DNA of 64,000 nucleotides from RHKX01 sp963839535 (GCA_963839535.1 CAWIVF010000004.1:15199-79198); one strand, 5' to 3'. Positions 24,338 through 33,870 are shown, counted from the first letter of the stretch. Made by a program: numbers and translations. The notes: generated from the sequence alone by a model not told the origin.

Positions 24338-26564
24338 TCAGGCCGCGATCGGCTCGGCGCGCTCGTCACCGAAGCGCGCCCGCACCGCGTCGACGAGCGG
24401 GCCGAGCGCCGGGCTCTCGAGCGAGCCGTGCTCGTCGATCAGAGCCCAACAGGTCCTCGCGCGCCGCGACGAGGACCCCGACGTCCTCCGGCAGGCTGGC
24501 CACCCGGAAGCGCGGCAGGCCGCTCTGGCGGGTGCCCAGCACCTCCCCCTCGCCGCGCAGGGCCAGATCGACCTCGGCGAGCTCGAAGCCGTCCCGCTCG
24601 CGGACGATCGCCTCGAGCCGCAGCCGGGCGCGCTCGGAGTCCGGATCGGCGAAGAGGATGCAGTGGGACTCGTGCTCGCCGCGGCCGATCCTCCCGCGGA
24701 GCTGATGCAGCTGGCTCAGCCCGTAGCGGTCGGCGTCCTCGATCAGCATCACGCTCGCGTTGGCGACGTCGATCCCGACCTCGATCACGCTGGTCGCGAC
24801 AAGCACCTGGGCCTCGCCGGCGGCGAACCGGGCCATCGCCGCCGACTTGGCCGCCGAGGGCATCTGGCCGTGCAGGACCTCGACGGTGAAGTCGGCGAAC
24901 TCGCCGCGCGCGAGCCGCTCCGCCTCGACCGTCGCCGCCTTCGCCTGGTCCTTCTCCGACTCGCTGACGAGTGGGCAGACGACGTAGGCCTGGCGTCCCT
25001 CCCGCAGCCGGTCGCGGATGAACCCGTAGGCGCCCTCGCGCTTGTCCTCGCCGACCTGCCAGGTCTTGATCGGGCGGCGACCGGCAGGCAGGCCGCGCAG
25101 CGTGGTCGTGTCGAGGTCGCCATAGGCGGTCATCGAGAGCGTGCGCGGGATCGGCGTCGCGGTCATGTGGAGGACGTGCGGCCCCTCCCCCGGCGGTCCC
25201 TTGGCGTCGAGCGCGCGGCGCTGCCCGACCCCGAAGCGGTGCTGCTCATCGACCACCGCGACGGCGAGGCGCGCGAACTCGACCGTCGGCTCGATCAGGG
25301 CGTGGGTCCCGACGATCAGCGGCAGCTCGCCCGTGGCGAGGACGCCGAGGGTGCGGCGGCGGCTCGCCGCGGGGGTCGACCCGGTCAGCAGCGCCGTGGG
25401 GATCCCCGAGCCGGCGAGCAGCCGCTCGAGGGTCACGTAGTGCTGCTCGGCGAGCGTCTCGGTCGGCGCCATCAGCGCGGCCTGCGCCCCCGACTCCAGC
25501 GCTCGCAACATCGCGTAGAGCGCGACGACCGTCTTGCCCGAGCCGACCTCCCCCATCAGCAGGCGCTGCATCGGACGCGCGGCCCCGAGGTCTCCGTCGA
25601 GCTCCGCGCAGGCGTTCAGCTGGTCCTCGGTGAGCGTGAAGGGCAGGCTCTCGATCCAGCCGCGGACGAGCTCGCCGGGCGGATCGAGCGGCCGCGCGGC
25701 CAGCTCACTGCGGCGCTCGCCGCGCCTGATCAGCAGCGCGGCCTGATGCAGGAAGAGCTCCTCATAGGCGAGGCGACGCCGGGACTCCCCCACGTCGGCC
25801 GGCTGGCGCGGGAAGTGGATCGCGACCCGCGCGTCGGCGGCCCCCGCGAAGCGGTGCCGCTCGCGGATGGCGGCCGGCAGCGGCTCGAGGACGTCGGTGG
25901 CGAGCGCCAGCGCTCCCCACGTCCACTCGCGCAGGCGCTGGACCCGAAGGCCCTCCCCGCAGGGGTGGACGGGGACGATGCCGGTCGTGTGGAGTCCGCT
26001 CGGCGGGCCCGGGGCGTCGCGGATCGGGTCGCGCCCCCGCCCCGCGGCGTCGGCCTCGGCGTCGAGGAACTCGTGGGCCTCGACCCGGAAGGAGCGGCGG
26101 TCGAGGCGGCCGTTGAGCAGCAGCTTGGTTCCGGGCCTGAGCTTCTCGGCGAGCCACGCCTGGTTGAACCAGATCGCCGTGATCGACCCGGTGCCGTCCG
26201 CGACCGTCGCCTCGACGATCCGCAGGCCCCGGCGCCGGGTCGGGCGCGAGCGGGCGGAGCGGACCTCGGCCACGATCGTGGCCTGCCCGCCGATCGGCAG
26301 CTCGGCGATCGCGATCGCGTCGGCGCGATCGGGGTAGCTGTGCGGGACGTTCTCGATCAGGTCGCCGAGCGTGTGCAGCCCGATCTTCGCGGCGGCCGCG
26401 GCCAGCTTCTCCCCGACCCCGCCGATCGACGTCAGCGGCTGCGCCAGGAGCCCGGGCCGGGGGACGCAGCGAAGCGGCGCCTCGAGCAGGTCCTCGCGGT
26501 CGAGCGCCTCGCCGGCGAAGGCCCGAGGGGTCTCCTCGGCGGCGATGTCGGCGAGCGCTGCCAT
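24338..26564 (-). CDS. recG: ATP-dependent DNA helicase RecG (C-terminal frameshift)
   Basis: RecG remodels stalled replication forks and Holliday junctions. From ATG 26564 come the wedge/OB domain (LIENVPHSYPDRADAIAIAEL), Walker A MGEVGSGKTVVAL, APTETLAEQHY, VVDEQHRFGVGQR (DEQH), HMTATPIPRTL, VVCPLVSESEK and the TRG-type YGLSQLHQLRGRIGRGEHES. An indel near 24450 restores the C-terminus (IDEHGSLESPALGPLVDAV) and a stop at 24338. Corrected length is about 742 residues. TATCCT lies 7 nt before the ATG, suggesting a leaderless mRNA. The open frame reading on past this gene is not a fusion. Confidence 0.93.
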
Positions 26565-26571
26565 CGCATCG

Positions 26572-26577
26572 AGGATA
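26572..26577 (-). promoter_or_regulatory. Putative -10 box for recG
   Basis: TATCCT on the minus strand ends 7 nt before the recG ATG at 26564. The divergent RidA gene has its own box 21 bp away. Confidence 0.4.
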
Positions 26578-26597
26578 GGCGCGGAATCGGCCCTATC

Positions 26598-26603
26598 TAG
26601 GAT
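26598..26603 (+). promoter_or_regulatory. Putative -10 box for the RidA gene
   Basis: TAGGAT ends 7 nt before the GTG start at 26611. There is no Shine-Dalgarno sequence, fitting leaderless expression. Confidence 0.4.
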
Positions 26604-26610
26604 CGGTGGC

Positions 26611-27087
26611 GTGGGCGAGATCAGCGCAAGCCTCGACCGGCTCGGCCTCGTGCTGCCCGAGCCGATGCGGGCCCCCGCCGGGGCCGTCTTCCGCTTCGAC
26701 CTCGTTCGCGTCCACGAGGGGCTCGCATACGTGTCGGGCCACGGTCCGGTCGACGGCGATCGCACCCTCGTCACCGGCAAGGTCGGTGCCGAGGTGAGCG
26801 TCGGCGATGCCGCCGAGGCAGCGCGCTCCGTCGGGCTGGCGATGCTCGCCTCCCTCCAGGCCGAGTTGGGGGACCTGGACCGGGTCGACGGCTGGATTCG
26901 CGCCTTCGGGATGGTCAACTGCGCCCCGGGCTTCACCGGGATGCCCGCCGTCATCAACGGCTTCAGCGAGCTGATCGGGGATGTCTGGGGTGAGCGTGGC
27001 GGCCACGCCCGCTCGGCGATCGGCGTGGCGGAGCTGCCGTTCGACTGGCCGGTGGAGATCGAGGCGGTCGTCTCGGTCCGGGACTGA
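26611..27087 (+). CDS. RidA/YjgF-family protein
   Basis: The 158-residue protein from GTG 26611 shows the RidA fold: FRFDLVRVHEGLAYVSGHGPVDGD, VTGKVGAEVSVGDAAEAARSVGLAMLASL, GWIRAFGMVNCAPGF, and the C-terminal HARSAIGVAELPFDWPVEIEAVVSV with the conserved Arg. RidA proteins hydrolyse reactive enamine/imine intermediates. This slightly long subtype lies outside the main RidA group, so the substrate is uncertain. It shares a TGATG overlap with the DUF427 gene. Confidence 0.85.
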   Translation: MGEISASLDRLGLVLPEPMRAPAGAVFRFDLVRVHEGLAYVSGHGPVDGDRTLVTGKVGAEVSVGDAAEAARSVGLAMLASLQAELGDLDRVDGWIRAFGMVNCAPGFTGMPAVINGFSELIGDVWGERGGHARSAIGVAELPFDWPVEIEAVVSVRD

Positions 27088-27611
27088 TGAGGATTCCCGG
27101 CCGCCGACCCGAGCCCGAGCCCGCCGAGGGGATCGCGCCCAACGGGCGCCCCCGCGAGTCGGTCTGGGACTACCCGCGGCCGCCGATCGTCGAGCCCGAG
27201 GACAGGCGGGTGCGGGTCGAGCTCGCCGGAGCCCTCATCGCCGACACCGACCGTGCCGTCCGGGTGCTCGAGACGGCCGGAGCGCCCGTCGTCTACCTCC
27301 CCCCGGAGACGATCGCGCCCGGCCTCCTCGAGCCCGTCCGCGGTTCGACCTTCTGCGAGTGGAAGGGCTCGGCGAGCTACTACGACGTCGTCGCCGGCGG
27401 GGAGCGTGCGCCGCGGGCGGCGTGGGCGTACCTGCGCCCATCCAAGCGGTTCGAGGCGATCGCCGGCTTCGTCTCCTTCTATCCCGCGCTGCTCGAGTGC
27501 CGGCTCGGCGACGAGCGGGTGATGCCTCAGCCGGGCCGCTTCTACGGCGGCTGGGTGACGGCCGAGATCACCGGGCCGATCAAGGGCGAGCCGGGATCGC
27601 TGCTGTGGTGA
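27087..27611 (+). CDS. DUF427 domain protein
   Basis: The 174-residue protein has the DUF427 pattern: ESVWDYPRPP, VRVELAGALIADTDRAVRVLETAGAPVVYLPPETI, STFCEWKGSASYYDV, AAWAYLRPSKRFEAIAGFVSFYP. The fold is a small beta-barrel and the biochemical role is not established. It is translated from an ATG overlapping the RidA stop. It meets the GST gene convergently 7 nt downstream. Confidence 0.85.
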   Translation: MRIPGRRPEPEPAEGIAPNGRPRESVWDYPRPPIVEPEDRRVRVELAGALIADTDRAVRVLETAGAPVVYLPPETIAPGLLEPVRGSTFCEWKGSASYYDVVAGGERAPRAAWAYLRPSKRFEAIAGFVSFYPALLECRLGDERVMPQPGRFYGGWVTAEITGPIKGEPGSLLW

Positions 27612-27618
27612 GCGCGGG

Positions 27619-28401
27619 CTAGGTCCGCGCCGGGTGGCGGTAGCGGGCGAACGTCGACTCCACCCAGCGGTAGCCGCGGCGCTCGCGGAACGGCTCGCGG
27701 TACGCCGCGTACGCCGGCGAGGGCTCGGGCAGCTGCGGGGCCTCGGGCGGGAACACGAGCGGCACGAACAGCGCGGCTGCGGCGAGATCGGCGACGGTGA
27801 ACGACGAGCCGACGAGGTGCTCCCCGTCGCCGGCCTCGAGCTCCCGCTCCAGGCGGTCCATCCCCGCCTCGACCTTCGCCAGGGCCTCATCGGCTCCCTC
27901 CTGGCTGCCGACCCGGTAGCGGGCTCGCGAGACGACCTTGGCGACCGCCCCCGCTGCCCGCTGCATCGAGGGGAGCCTGGTGAACGAGGCCGGGAGGATC
28001 GAGGCGGCGAACTCACCCATCTTCTCCGGGTCCTGGCGCAGGTAGTGAAAGGCGAGGTGGCGGGTGTAGGGGGCGAGCTCCTCGTCGAAGAAGTCCTCGA
28101 GCTCGAGCGCCCGGGCCCGCTCGGCCGCGTCGGCCGGATACAGCGGCGGGTCGGGGAAGCGCTCCTCGAGCGCCGCGATGATCGCGGTCGAGTCGCCGAT
28201 CCGGCGGCCATCGAGCTCGAGCAGCGGAAAGGTGTGGTGGGCGCCGCGGGTGAGCGCCATCGCATGCGCCATGTGGGCACCCGGAGGGGTCGCCCGGAAA
28301 TCGGCCTCGACGCCCTTCCAGTCGAGCGCCCAGCGCACCTTCTCGGAGTAGTGCGAGACCGTGATGTGCCACAGCACCGGCTTGGCGGGGGATCCGCTCA
28401 T
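27619..28401 (-). CDS. Glutathione S-transferase-like protein
   Basis: The 260-residue protein has an N-terminal thioredoxin-like domain (LWHITVSHYSEKVRWALDWKGVEA, HTFPLLELDGRRIGDSTAIIAALEERFPDPPLYP) with the cis-Pro and the Asp-Ser glutathione contact. An all-helical C-terminal domain contains LVGSSFTVADLAAAALF, the N-capping motif. Actinobacteria often lack glutathione, so the thiol cofactor is unclear. ATG 28401 overlaps the stop of the DAK2/FakA-like gene (ATGA), which supports this start. Confidence 0.82.
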   Translation of the reverse strand: MSGSPAKPVLWHITVSHYSEKVRWALDWKGVEADFRATPPGAHMAHAMALTRGAHHTFPLLELDGRRIGDSTAIIAALEERFPDPPLYPADAAERARALELEDFFDEELAPYTRHLAFHYLRQDPEKMGEFAASILPASFTRLPSMQRAAGAVAKVVSRARYRVGSQEGADEALAKVEAGMDRLERELEAGDGEHLVGSSFTVADLAAAALFVPLVFPPEAPQLPEPSPAYAAYREPFRERRGYRWVESTFARYRHPART

Positions 28402-30032
28402 TGCGCCGCGATCAGCCACCAGTAGTGGGGCTGCCCGCCGGCGTGGGCCTCCGCCTCCACCCCGTCGGGGGCCATCGCCGCCGCCTGCTCCAGCGGCAAG
28501 GGCGCCCCCTCCCCCTCGATGATCGTGACGATCTCGGCGTCGTCGGCGAGCGCCGCGAGGGTTGCGGACAGCGTCGATCCGGCCCCGCCCCAGGCGCAGA
28601 TGTCGGAGCCGACGAAGCCGACCGCGTCCCCGCGCACGAAGCGCCCGTCGGCGTCGTCGCGGGCCGCGGGGGCGACGGAGCCGACGCGGATGTCGGCGAG
28701 CGACTCGCCGAGGCGCTCGGCGTTCTCGTCGACGCTCGCCGCCGGGTCGAGCTCGACCAGCACGGCGAGGCCGGCCTGCTGGGAGGTGCAGTCGAGCACG
28801 CGGGCCTCGCGACCGGAGAGCTCGACCGCGTGGCGGGCCGCGAGGATCACGTTGGGGGAGTTGGGCATGAGCAGCACGCCCTCGCTGCCGACGGAGTGGA
28901 TCCCGGCGAGGAGCTCGTCGGTCGAGGGGTTCATCGTCGGCCCGCCGTCGACGACGATCGCGCCGAGCTGCTCGTAGAGGTTGCGCAGCCCGTCGCCGGA
29001 GGTGACCGCCACGACGCCGCAGCGCTCGCCGGCACCGAGGCGCAGCGCGCGCTCGGCCATCTGCTCGCGCATGTCGGCCTCGTCGACCTGCTGGATCGTG
29101 CCCGCTCCGTCGAAGACCGCGCGAGCCCGCTCCGGTTCGTCGGTGTGCACGTGCACCCGCAGCGTCCGCCGATCGCCGACGACCAGCACGGAGTCCCCCA
29201 GCTCGCGCAGCGCCGGCTCGAAGGACTCGCCCTCGAGATCGTTGCCGAGGACGATGAAGTTGACGCAGTAGCGGTAGCGGCTGTCGCTGTGCTGAGGCGC
29301 CGAGATCCTGGCCGGGGCCTGCTCGGGGATCTCGACCTGCGGCGTGTCCTCGCCGCGCAGCCCGGCGACGAGCCCGGCGAGGATCAGCACGAGACCGTGG
29401 GCGCCGGCGTCGACCACTCCCGCGTCGGCGAGCACCTCGAGCTGGCCCGGAGTCCGGCGCACCGCCTCCTCGCCGGCGCGCGTGACGACCTCGAGCACCT
29501 CGGCGAGCACCTCGTCCTGGCGCTTCGGCTCGAGGCCCGGCTCGAGGCGGCGGCTCTCGTCGGAGATGTGGGCGAGGTGCTGGGCGGCGGCGCCGGCCAT
29601 CGCGCGGACCACGGTCAGCATCGTGCCCTCCGCGGGGTTGCGGACGGAGTCGTAGGCGGCGTCGGCGGCGCGGGCGAAGGCGGCTGACACGAGCACCGGG
29701 TCGATCAGCTCGCCGGGGCGGGTCGCGAGCTCCTCGGCGGCGCCGCGGACGATCTGGCTGAGGATCACGCCGGAGTTGCCGCGGGCGCCCATCAGGGCGG
29801 CGCGGGCGACGGCGTGGACGAGCTCCATCCGGTCGGCGGACTCGCCTCCCTCCGCCTCGATCCGGTCGAGCTCGGCGAGCACGGCGCGCATCGTCAGCGC
29901 CATGTTGTCGCCCGTGTCGCCGTCGGCGACCGGGAAGACGTTGAGGTCGTTCACCTCGTTGCGGCGCGCCTCCAGGTATCCGTACGACGCCTCGACGACG
30001 CGGCGGAAGCGCTCAACTGAACGATCGGGCAC
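28398..30032 (-). CDS. fakA: DAK2-domain fusion protein, fatty acid kinase FakA-like
   Basis: The 544-residue protein from GTG 30032 has an N-terminal Dha-kinase-like domain: NDLNVFPVADGDTGDNMALTMRAV, with Mg-ATP-binding Asp residues, GARGNSGVILSQIVRG and DAGVVDAGAHGLVLILAGL. A C-terminal DegV-like half follows (RYRYCVNFIVLG, RVHVHTDEPERA, VDGGPTMNPSTDELLAGI). FakA phosphorylates fatty acids bound by FakB. No FakB gene is in the window. It lies between rpmB and the GST gene, in the standard rpmB-yloV-recG-rsmD-coaD neighbourhood. The frame is intact. Confidence 0.88.
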   Translation of the reverse strand: MPDRSVERFRRVVEASYGYLEARRNEVNDLNVFPVADGDTGDNMALTMRAVLAELDRIEAEGGESADRMELVHAVARAALMGARGNSGVILSQIVRGAAEELATRPGELIDPVLVSAAFARAADAAYDSVRNPAEGTMLTVVRAMAGAAAQHLAHISDESRRLEPGLEPKRQDEVLAEVLEVVTRAGEEAVRRTPGQLEVLADAGVVDAGAHGLVLILAGLVAGLRGEDTPQVEIPEQAPARISAPQHSDSRYRYCVNFIVLGNDLEGESFEPALRELGDSVLVVGDRRTLRVHVHTDEPERARAVFDGAGTIQQVDEADMREQMAERALRLGAGERCGVVAVTSGDGLRNLYEQLGAIVVDGGPTMNPSTDELLAGIHSVGSEGVLLMPNSPNVILAARHAVELSGREARVLDCTSQQAGLAVLVELDPAASVDENAERLGESLADIRVGSVAPAARDDADGRFVRGDAVGFVGSDICAWGGAGSTLSATLAALADDAEIVTIIEGEGAPLPLEQAAAMAPDGVEAEAHAGGQPHYWWLIAAQ

Positions 30033-30085
30033 GGGCTAGTTGTATCGGGGGCAGCGGCCCCTAGGCCGTGCGCACCCGGCGGGTA

Positions 30086-30278
30086 CTAAGCCGCTTTCGT
30101 GACCTTTCCCGGCCTTCAAGCAGCGGGTGCAGACGTAGGCGCGCGTGGGGCCGGAGCCCTCGTCGATGCGGACCTTCTGCAGGTTGGGATTGAAGCGCCG
30201 GCGGGTCGCGACCATCGAGTGGCTTCGCGAGTTACCCACGGCGGGCTTCTTTCCACAGCTGTGACATACCTTGGCCAT
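30086..30278 (-). CDS. rpmB: Ribosomal protein bL28 (frameshifted near its end)
   Basis: From ATG 30278 the protein reads MAKVCHSCGKKPAVGNSRS, ATRRRFNPNLQKVRI and RAYVCTRCLKAG with the CxxC pairs of zinc-binding bL28. As given, the frame runs on to 30036 with unlikely residues. Removing one base from the GGGAAAGG run near 30107 restores KVTKAA and a stop at 30086, giving 63 residues, the normal bL28 length. Because bL28 is essentially universal, this is strong evidence for a sequence error. TACCAT lies 12 nt upstream of the ATG. Confidence 0.9.
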
Positions 30279-30317
30279 ACGGAGGCGGGCATGGTAGCTG
30301 ACGGGATCGTCAGGGCT

Positions 30318-30797
30318 TCAGCTGAGTTGCGCAGCAGGTGACATCCGCATCACCGCGGTGGCGGCGTTGCGGCCCTGATCGCGCTTGTCCCCGCCGGCGC
30401 GGGCCTCGGCCTGCTCGCGCGTGTCGCAGGTGATGACCCCGAACGCGCAGGGCACGCCGGTGCGCAGCGAGGTGTCCTGGACCCCGCGGGCGGCCTCGGC
30501 GCAGACGAAGTCGTAGTGGTCGGTCTCGCCGCGGATCACGACGCCGAGGCAGGCGACGCCGGCGAAGCGGCCGGTCTCGGCGGCGTACTTGGCCGCGAGC
30601 GGCAGCTCGAACGCGCCGGGGACGCGGAAGGTGTGGACGGAGGCGCCGCCGGCACCGGCGGCGGCGAAGGCCTCGTAGGCGCCGTTGACGAGCCGCTCGG
30701 CGAGGTCCTCGTAGAAGGTCGCAACGCAGATCGCCCACTCGCCGTCGGCGATGGCCGCCCGCTCCTCATCGGAGAACTCGGTCGACCGGGGCCTCAC
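30318..30797 (-). CDS. ribH: 6,7-dimethyl-8-ribityllumazine synthase
   Basis: RibH condenses a pyrimidinedione with dihydroxybutanone phosphate, the penultimate riboflavin step. The 159-residue protein from GTG 30797 has ICVATFYEDLAERLVNGA, VHTFRVPGAFELPLAAKYAAETGRF, CLGVVIRGETDHYDFVC, TGVPCAFGVITCDTREQAEARAG and GRNAATAVMRM. The GTG overlaps the ribAB stop as GTGA. It is the last gene of the rib operon. Confidence 0.95.
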   Translation of the reverse strand: MRPRSTEFSDEERAAIADGEWAICVATFYEDLAERLVNGAYEAFAAAGAGGASVHTFRVPGAFELPLAAKYAAETGRFAGVACLGVVIRGETDHYDFVCAEAARGVQDTSLRTGVPCAFGVITCDTREQAEARAGGDKRDQGRNAATAVMRMSPAAQLS

Positions 30798-32104
30798 CCA
30801 TCGCTCTTCTCCTCGGCGTCGCGCTGATGCTCGGCGTGGAGCATCTCGTCGTCCAGCGCGAGGCCCTGGTGATGGAGGATGTGGCCCATCTTGTCGCGCT
30901 TCGTGCGCAGGTAGTCCTCGTTGTGCGGGTTGGGGACCGACTGGATCGGCACCTGCTCGGTGACCGAGAGGCCGTAGCCCTCCAGGCCGATGATCTTCTT
31001 CGGGTTGTTGGTCAGGATCCGGATGCTGCTCAGCCCGAGGTCGGTGAGGATCTGGGCGCCGATGCCGTAGTCGCGCAGGTCGGCGGGCAGGCCCAGCTCG
31101 AGGTTGGCCTGGACGGTGTCCATCCCCTCCTCCTGGAGCTTGTAGGCGCGCAGCTTGTTCAGCAGCCCGATGCCGCGCCCCTCCTGGGAGAGGTAGAGCA
31201 GCACCCCGCTCCCCTCCTGCTCGATCATCGCCAGCGCCGCCGCGAGCTGCTCGCCGCAGTCGCAGCGCAGCGAGTGGAAGACGTCGCCGGTGAGGCACTC
31301 CGAGTGGACCCGGACGAGGACGTCGTCGGCGCCCGCCACGTCGCCCTTGACCATCGCGACGTGGTGCTTGTCGTCGGTGAGCGCGCGGTAGCCGACCGCG
31401 GTGAACTCGCCGAAGGCGGTCGGCAGCGTCGTCGACACCACCCGCTCGACCAGCTTGTCGTGCTTGCGGCGGTAGGCGATCAGGTCGGCGACCGTGATCA
31501 TCTTCAGGTCGTGCTGGCGGCAGTACGGCACGAGGTCCGGGACCCGGGCCATGGTGCCGTCGTCGTTCATGATCTCGCAGATCACGCCGGACGGATTGAG
31601 GCCGGCGAGGCGCGAGAGGTCGACCGCCGCCTCGGTCTGGCCGGTGCGCTCGAGCACCCCGCCGGGGCGGGACTTGAGCGGGAACACGTGACCCGGCTGG
31701 ACCAGGTCCCGCGGGCTCGACTCGGGGTCGATCGCGACCTGGATCGTGCGGGCGCGGTCGGCGGCCGAGATGCCGGTGGTGACGCCCTCGGCGGCCTCGA
31801 CGGAGACCGTGAACGGCGTCTCGAACGGCGACTCGTTCTTGGCCGCCATCAGGTCGAGGCCGAGCTCCTCGCAGCGGTCCGGGGTGAGCGACAGGCAGAT
31901 CAGCCCGCGGCCGTGGGTCGCCATGAAGTTGATCGCCTCGGGGGTGACGAACTGGGCGGCCATCGTCAGGTCGCCCTCGTTCTCGCGGTCCTCGTCGTCG
32001 CAGACGACGATCATCCGCCCGCGCCGGATCTCCTCCAGCGCCTCCTCGATGGTCGCGAAGGGGGACCGCGTGCTCTCGGCCGCGGCTGCTTCGGGTTGCG
32101 TCAT
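30794..32104 (-). CDS. ribBA: Bifunctional DHBP synthase / GTP cyclohydrolase II
   Basis: The N-terminal half is 3,4-dihydroxy-2-butanone-4-phosphate synthase (VCDDEDRENEGDLTMAAQF, MATHGRGLICLSL, TTGISAADRARTI, HVFPLKSRPGGVLERTGQTEAAVDL). The C-terminal half is GTP cyclohydrolase II with the zinc cysteines in HSECLTGDVFHSLRCDCGEQL, SQEGRGIGL and NNPKKI. Start 32104 is preferred over 32119 because GGGAG lies 8 nt before it. The protein has 436 residues and an intact frame. It follows ribE after 4 nt. Confidence 0.94.
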   Translation of the reverse strand: MTQPEAAAAESTRSPFATIEEALEEIRRGRMIVVCDDEDRENEGDLTMAAQFVTPEAINFMATHGRGLICLSLTPDRCEELGLDLMAAKNESPFETPFTVSVEAAEGVTTGISAADRARTIQVAIDPESSPRDLVQPGHVFPLKSRPGGVLERTGQTEAAVDLSRLAGLNPSGVICEIMNDDGTMARVPDLVPYCRQHDLKMITVADLIAYRRKHDKLVERVVSTTLPTAFGEFTAVGYRALTDDKHHVAMVKGDVAGADDVLVRVHSECLTGDVFHSLRCDCGEQLAAALAMIEQEGSGVLLYLSQEGRGIGLLNKLRAYKLQEEGMDTVQANLELGLPADLRDYGIGAQILTDLGLSSIRILTNNPKKIIGLEGYGLSVTEQVPIQSVPNPHNEDYLRTKRDKMGHILHHQGLALDDEMLHAEHQRDAEEKSDG

Positions 32105-32108
32105 CTCG

Positions 32109-32708
32109 TCAGCTCCCATCCTTGAAGGGTTGCAGGAGTCGTTCGGCGTAGCGGGCGAGCAGGTCCACCTCGACGTTGAGCCTGCGGCCGGGCGCCACCT
32201 CGCCCAGGGTGGTGCGCTCGAGGGTCTCGGGGATGAGCGAGACCTCGATCTCGCCTGCGGTGAGCCCGGCGACCGTGAGGCTGACCCCGTCGAGGGTGAT
32301 CGAGCCGTGTTCGATCACGTAACGCTCGAGGCCGGCGGGCATGGCGATCCGCACGCGCTTGGCGAAGCCGTCCTCGGCGACGTCGACCACCTCGCCCGTG
32401 CCGTCGACGTGGCCTTGGACGATGTGGCCGCCGAGGCGGTCCGACGGGCGCATCGCCGGCTCGAGGTTGACCCGGTCGCCGGCCTCGAGGCCCCCGAGGG
32501 CGGTCAGGTCGAGGCTCTGGTTCATCACGTCGGCGTCGAACCCGTCGGGGCGCAGGCCGGTGGCCGTCAGGCAGACGCCGGAGACCGCAACCGAGTCGCC
32601 GCCGGCGAGGTCGGCCGCGAGCTCCGCGGCGATCGAGATGCGCGCGCCCGCCTCGTCGCGCTCGATCCGCTCGACGGTGCCCACCTCCCTGATCAGGCCG
32701 GTGAACAT
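32109..32708 (-). CDS. ribE: Riboflavin synthase alpha subunit
   Basis: The 199-residue protein consists of two repeated lumazine-binding barrels. The first begins MFTGLIREVGTVERIERD and contains VSGVCLTATGL, MNQSLDLTALGGLEAGDRVNLEPAM. The second begins GHIVQGHVDGTGEVVDV and has LDGVSLTVAGL and LIPETLERTTLG. It dismutates two lumazines to riboflavin. It sits 1 nt after ribD. The frame is intact. Confidence 0.95.
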   Translation of the reverse strand: MFTGLIREVGTVERIERDEAGARISIAAELAADLAGGDSVAVSGVCLTATGLRPDGFDADVMNQSLDLTALGGLEAGDRVNLEPAMRPSDRLGGHIVQGHVDGTGEVVDVAEDGFAKRVRIAMPAGLERYVIEHGSITLDGVSLTVAGLTAGEIEVSLIPETLERTTLGEVAPGRRLNVEVDLLARYAERLLQPFKDGS

Positions 32709-32709
32709 C

Positions 32710-33843
32710 TCACCACTCCCGCATCCGCACGCGGGCCAGCATGTCCTCGCCGATCGGCTCCCAGGTCACGTCGAGGGCACGCTCCGCATCGCGCAGACGG
32801 GGGGCGCCGTCGCCCCCGAGCAGGGGCCTCGCCCCTCCCCCGCCGAGGAGCAGCGGGGCGAAGAACAACCGGAGCTCGTCGAGCTCCCCGGCGTCGCGGA
32901 AGGAGCCGGCCAGCGTGGCGCCTCCCTCCAGCAGCAGGCTCGAGACGTCGCGGCGCCCGAGCTCGCCGAGCGCGGCGCGGATCCGGTCCGGGCCCTCCCC
33001 CGAAGGGACGATCACCTCGATCCCGGCGTTCGTCAGGGCGTCGACGTTGCCGCTCGGCGCACCGGGGCCGGCGATGACGAAGACCGGGGCCTCGGTCGCG
33101 GTGCGGACGAGCCGGCTGTCGAGCGGCAGTCGCGCCGAGGAATCGAAGACCACGCGCGTGGGCTGGCGCACCGCATCGACGCCGCGGGAGGTGAGCAGGG
33201 CGTCGTCGGCGAGCGCCGTGCCGATCCCGACCGCGACGGCATCGAGGTCGGAGCGCCAGCGATGGACCAGCTCGCGCGCCGGGTCGCCGGAGATCCACTT
33301 CGAGTCACCCTCGGCGGTGGCGGTCCTGCCGTCGAGGGTGAGCGCCGACTTGAGCACGACCAGCGGGCGGCCGGTCCTGGCGAGCTTGCGGAAGGGCTGG
33401 TTGAGGAGCCGCGCTGCCGCCGCCTCGGCGCCCTCGGCCATCTCCACCTCGACGCCGCCGTCGCGGAGCACGCCCGGACCGCGTCCGCTCGCCTTCTCGG
33501 TGGGGTCCTCGGAGCCGATCACCACGCGCCCGAGGCCGGAGGCCAGGATGGCGTCGGTGCAGGGGGGCTGCCGGCCGTGGTGGGCGCAGGGCTCCAGGGT
33601 CACGTACATCGTGGCCCCGCTGACGTCGGCACCGCGCTGGGCCGCGTCGGTCAGGGCCATCACCTCCGCGTGGGCCTCGCCGAGCCGCTCGTGGAACCCC
33701 TCGCCGATCACGATCCCGTCGGCGGAGACGATCACGGCGCCGACCATGGGATTGGGGCTGACCGCTCCTCTGCCGCGAGCCGCCAGCTCGAGTGCGCGCC
33801 GCATGTGCACGCTGTCCGGTCGGGTGGCGACGTGGCCGTTCAT
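32710..33843 (-). CDS. ribD: Bifunctional pyrimidine deaminase/reductase
   Basis: The N-terminal deaminase domain has SPNPMVGAVIV, HAEVMAL and TLEPCAHHGRQPPC (zinc ligands). The C-terminal reductase domain has LVVLKSALTLDGRTA, SKWISGDPARELVHRWRSDLDAVAVGIGTAL, VFDSSARLPL and LLLEGGATLAGSF. ATG 33843 is chosen; an in-frame TTG at 33870 would place the palindrome inside the gene. The protein has 377 residues. It is the first gene of ribD-ribE-ribBA-ribH. I do not see an FMN riboswitch upstream. Confidence 0.93.
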   Translation of the reverse strand: MNGHVATRPDSVHMRRALELAARGRGAVSPNPMVGAVIVSADGIVIGEGFHERLGEAHAEVMALTDAAQRGADVSGATMYVTLEPCAHHGRQPPCTDAILASGLGRVVIGSEDPTEKASGRGPGVLRDGGVEVEMAEGAEAAAARLLNQPFRKLARTGRPLVVLKSALTLDGRTATAEGDSKWISGDPARELVHRWRSDLDAVAVGIGTALADDALLTSRGVDAVRQPTRVVFDSSARLPLDSRLVRTATEAPVFVIAGPGAPSGNVDALTNAGIEVIVPSGEGPDRIRAALGELGRRDVSSLLLEGGATLAGSFRDAGELDELRLFFAPLLLGGGGARPLLGGDGAPRLRDAERALDVTWEPIGEDMLARVRMREW

Positions 33844-33854
33844 CGAAGTGTTGA

Positions 33855-33870
33855 TTGACTGGTCAGTCAA
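33855..33870. promoter_or_regulatory. Palindrome TTGACTG-GT-CAGTCAA upstream of ribD, candidate operator
   Basis: Two perfect 7-bp arms flank a 2-bp centre. The site sits 11 bp before the ribD ATG and directly after a possible -10 box, so a bound protein would block transcription at +1. Symmetry and length resemble TetR-family operators, which is inference. No TetR gene is adjacent. Confidence 0.5.

Noticed and set aside
24024..26600. 858-codon frame on the + strand opposite recG and rsmD
   Set aside because: It has shadow composition with no recognisable domain, while recG motifs on the minus strand are unambiguous.
24366..28280. Open frame of 1304 codons spanning recG and the opposite-frame GST region
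   Set aside because: Only the recG part looks like a real protein. The upstream half is a Ser/Arg/Pro-rich shadow of the GST, RidA and DUF427 genes, so it is not a fusion.
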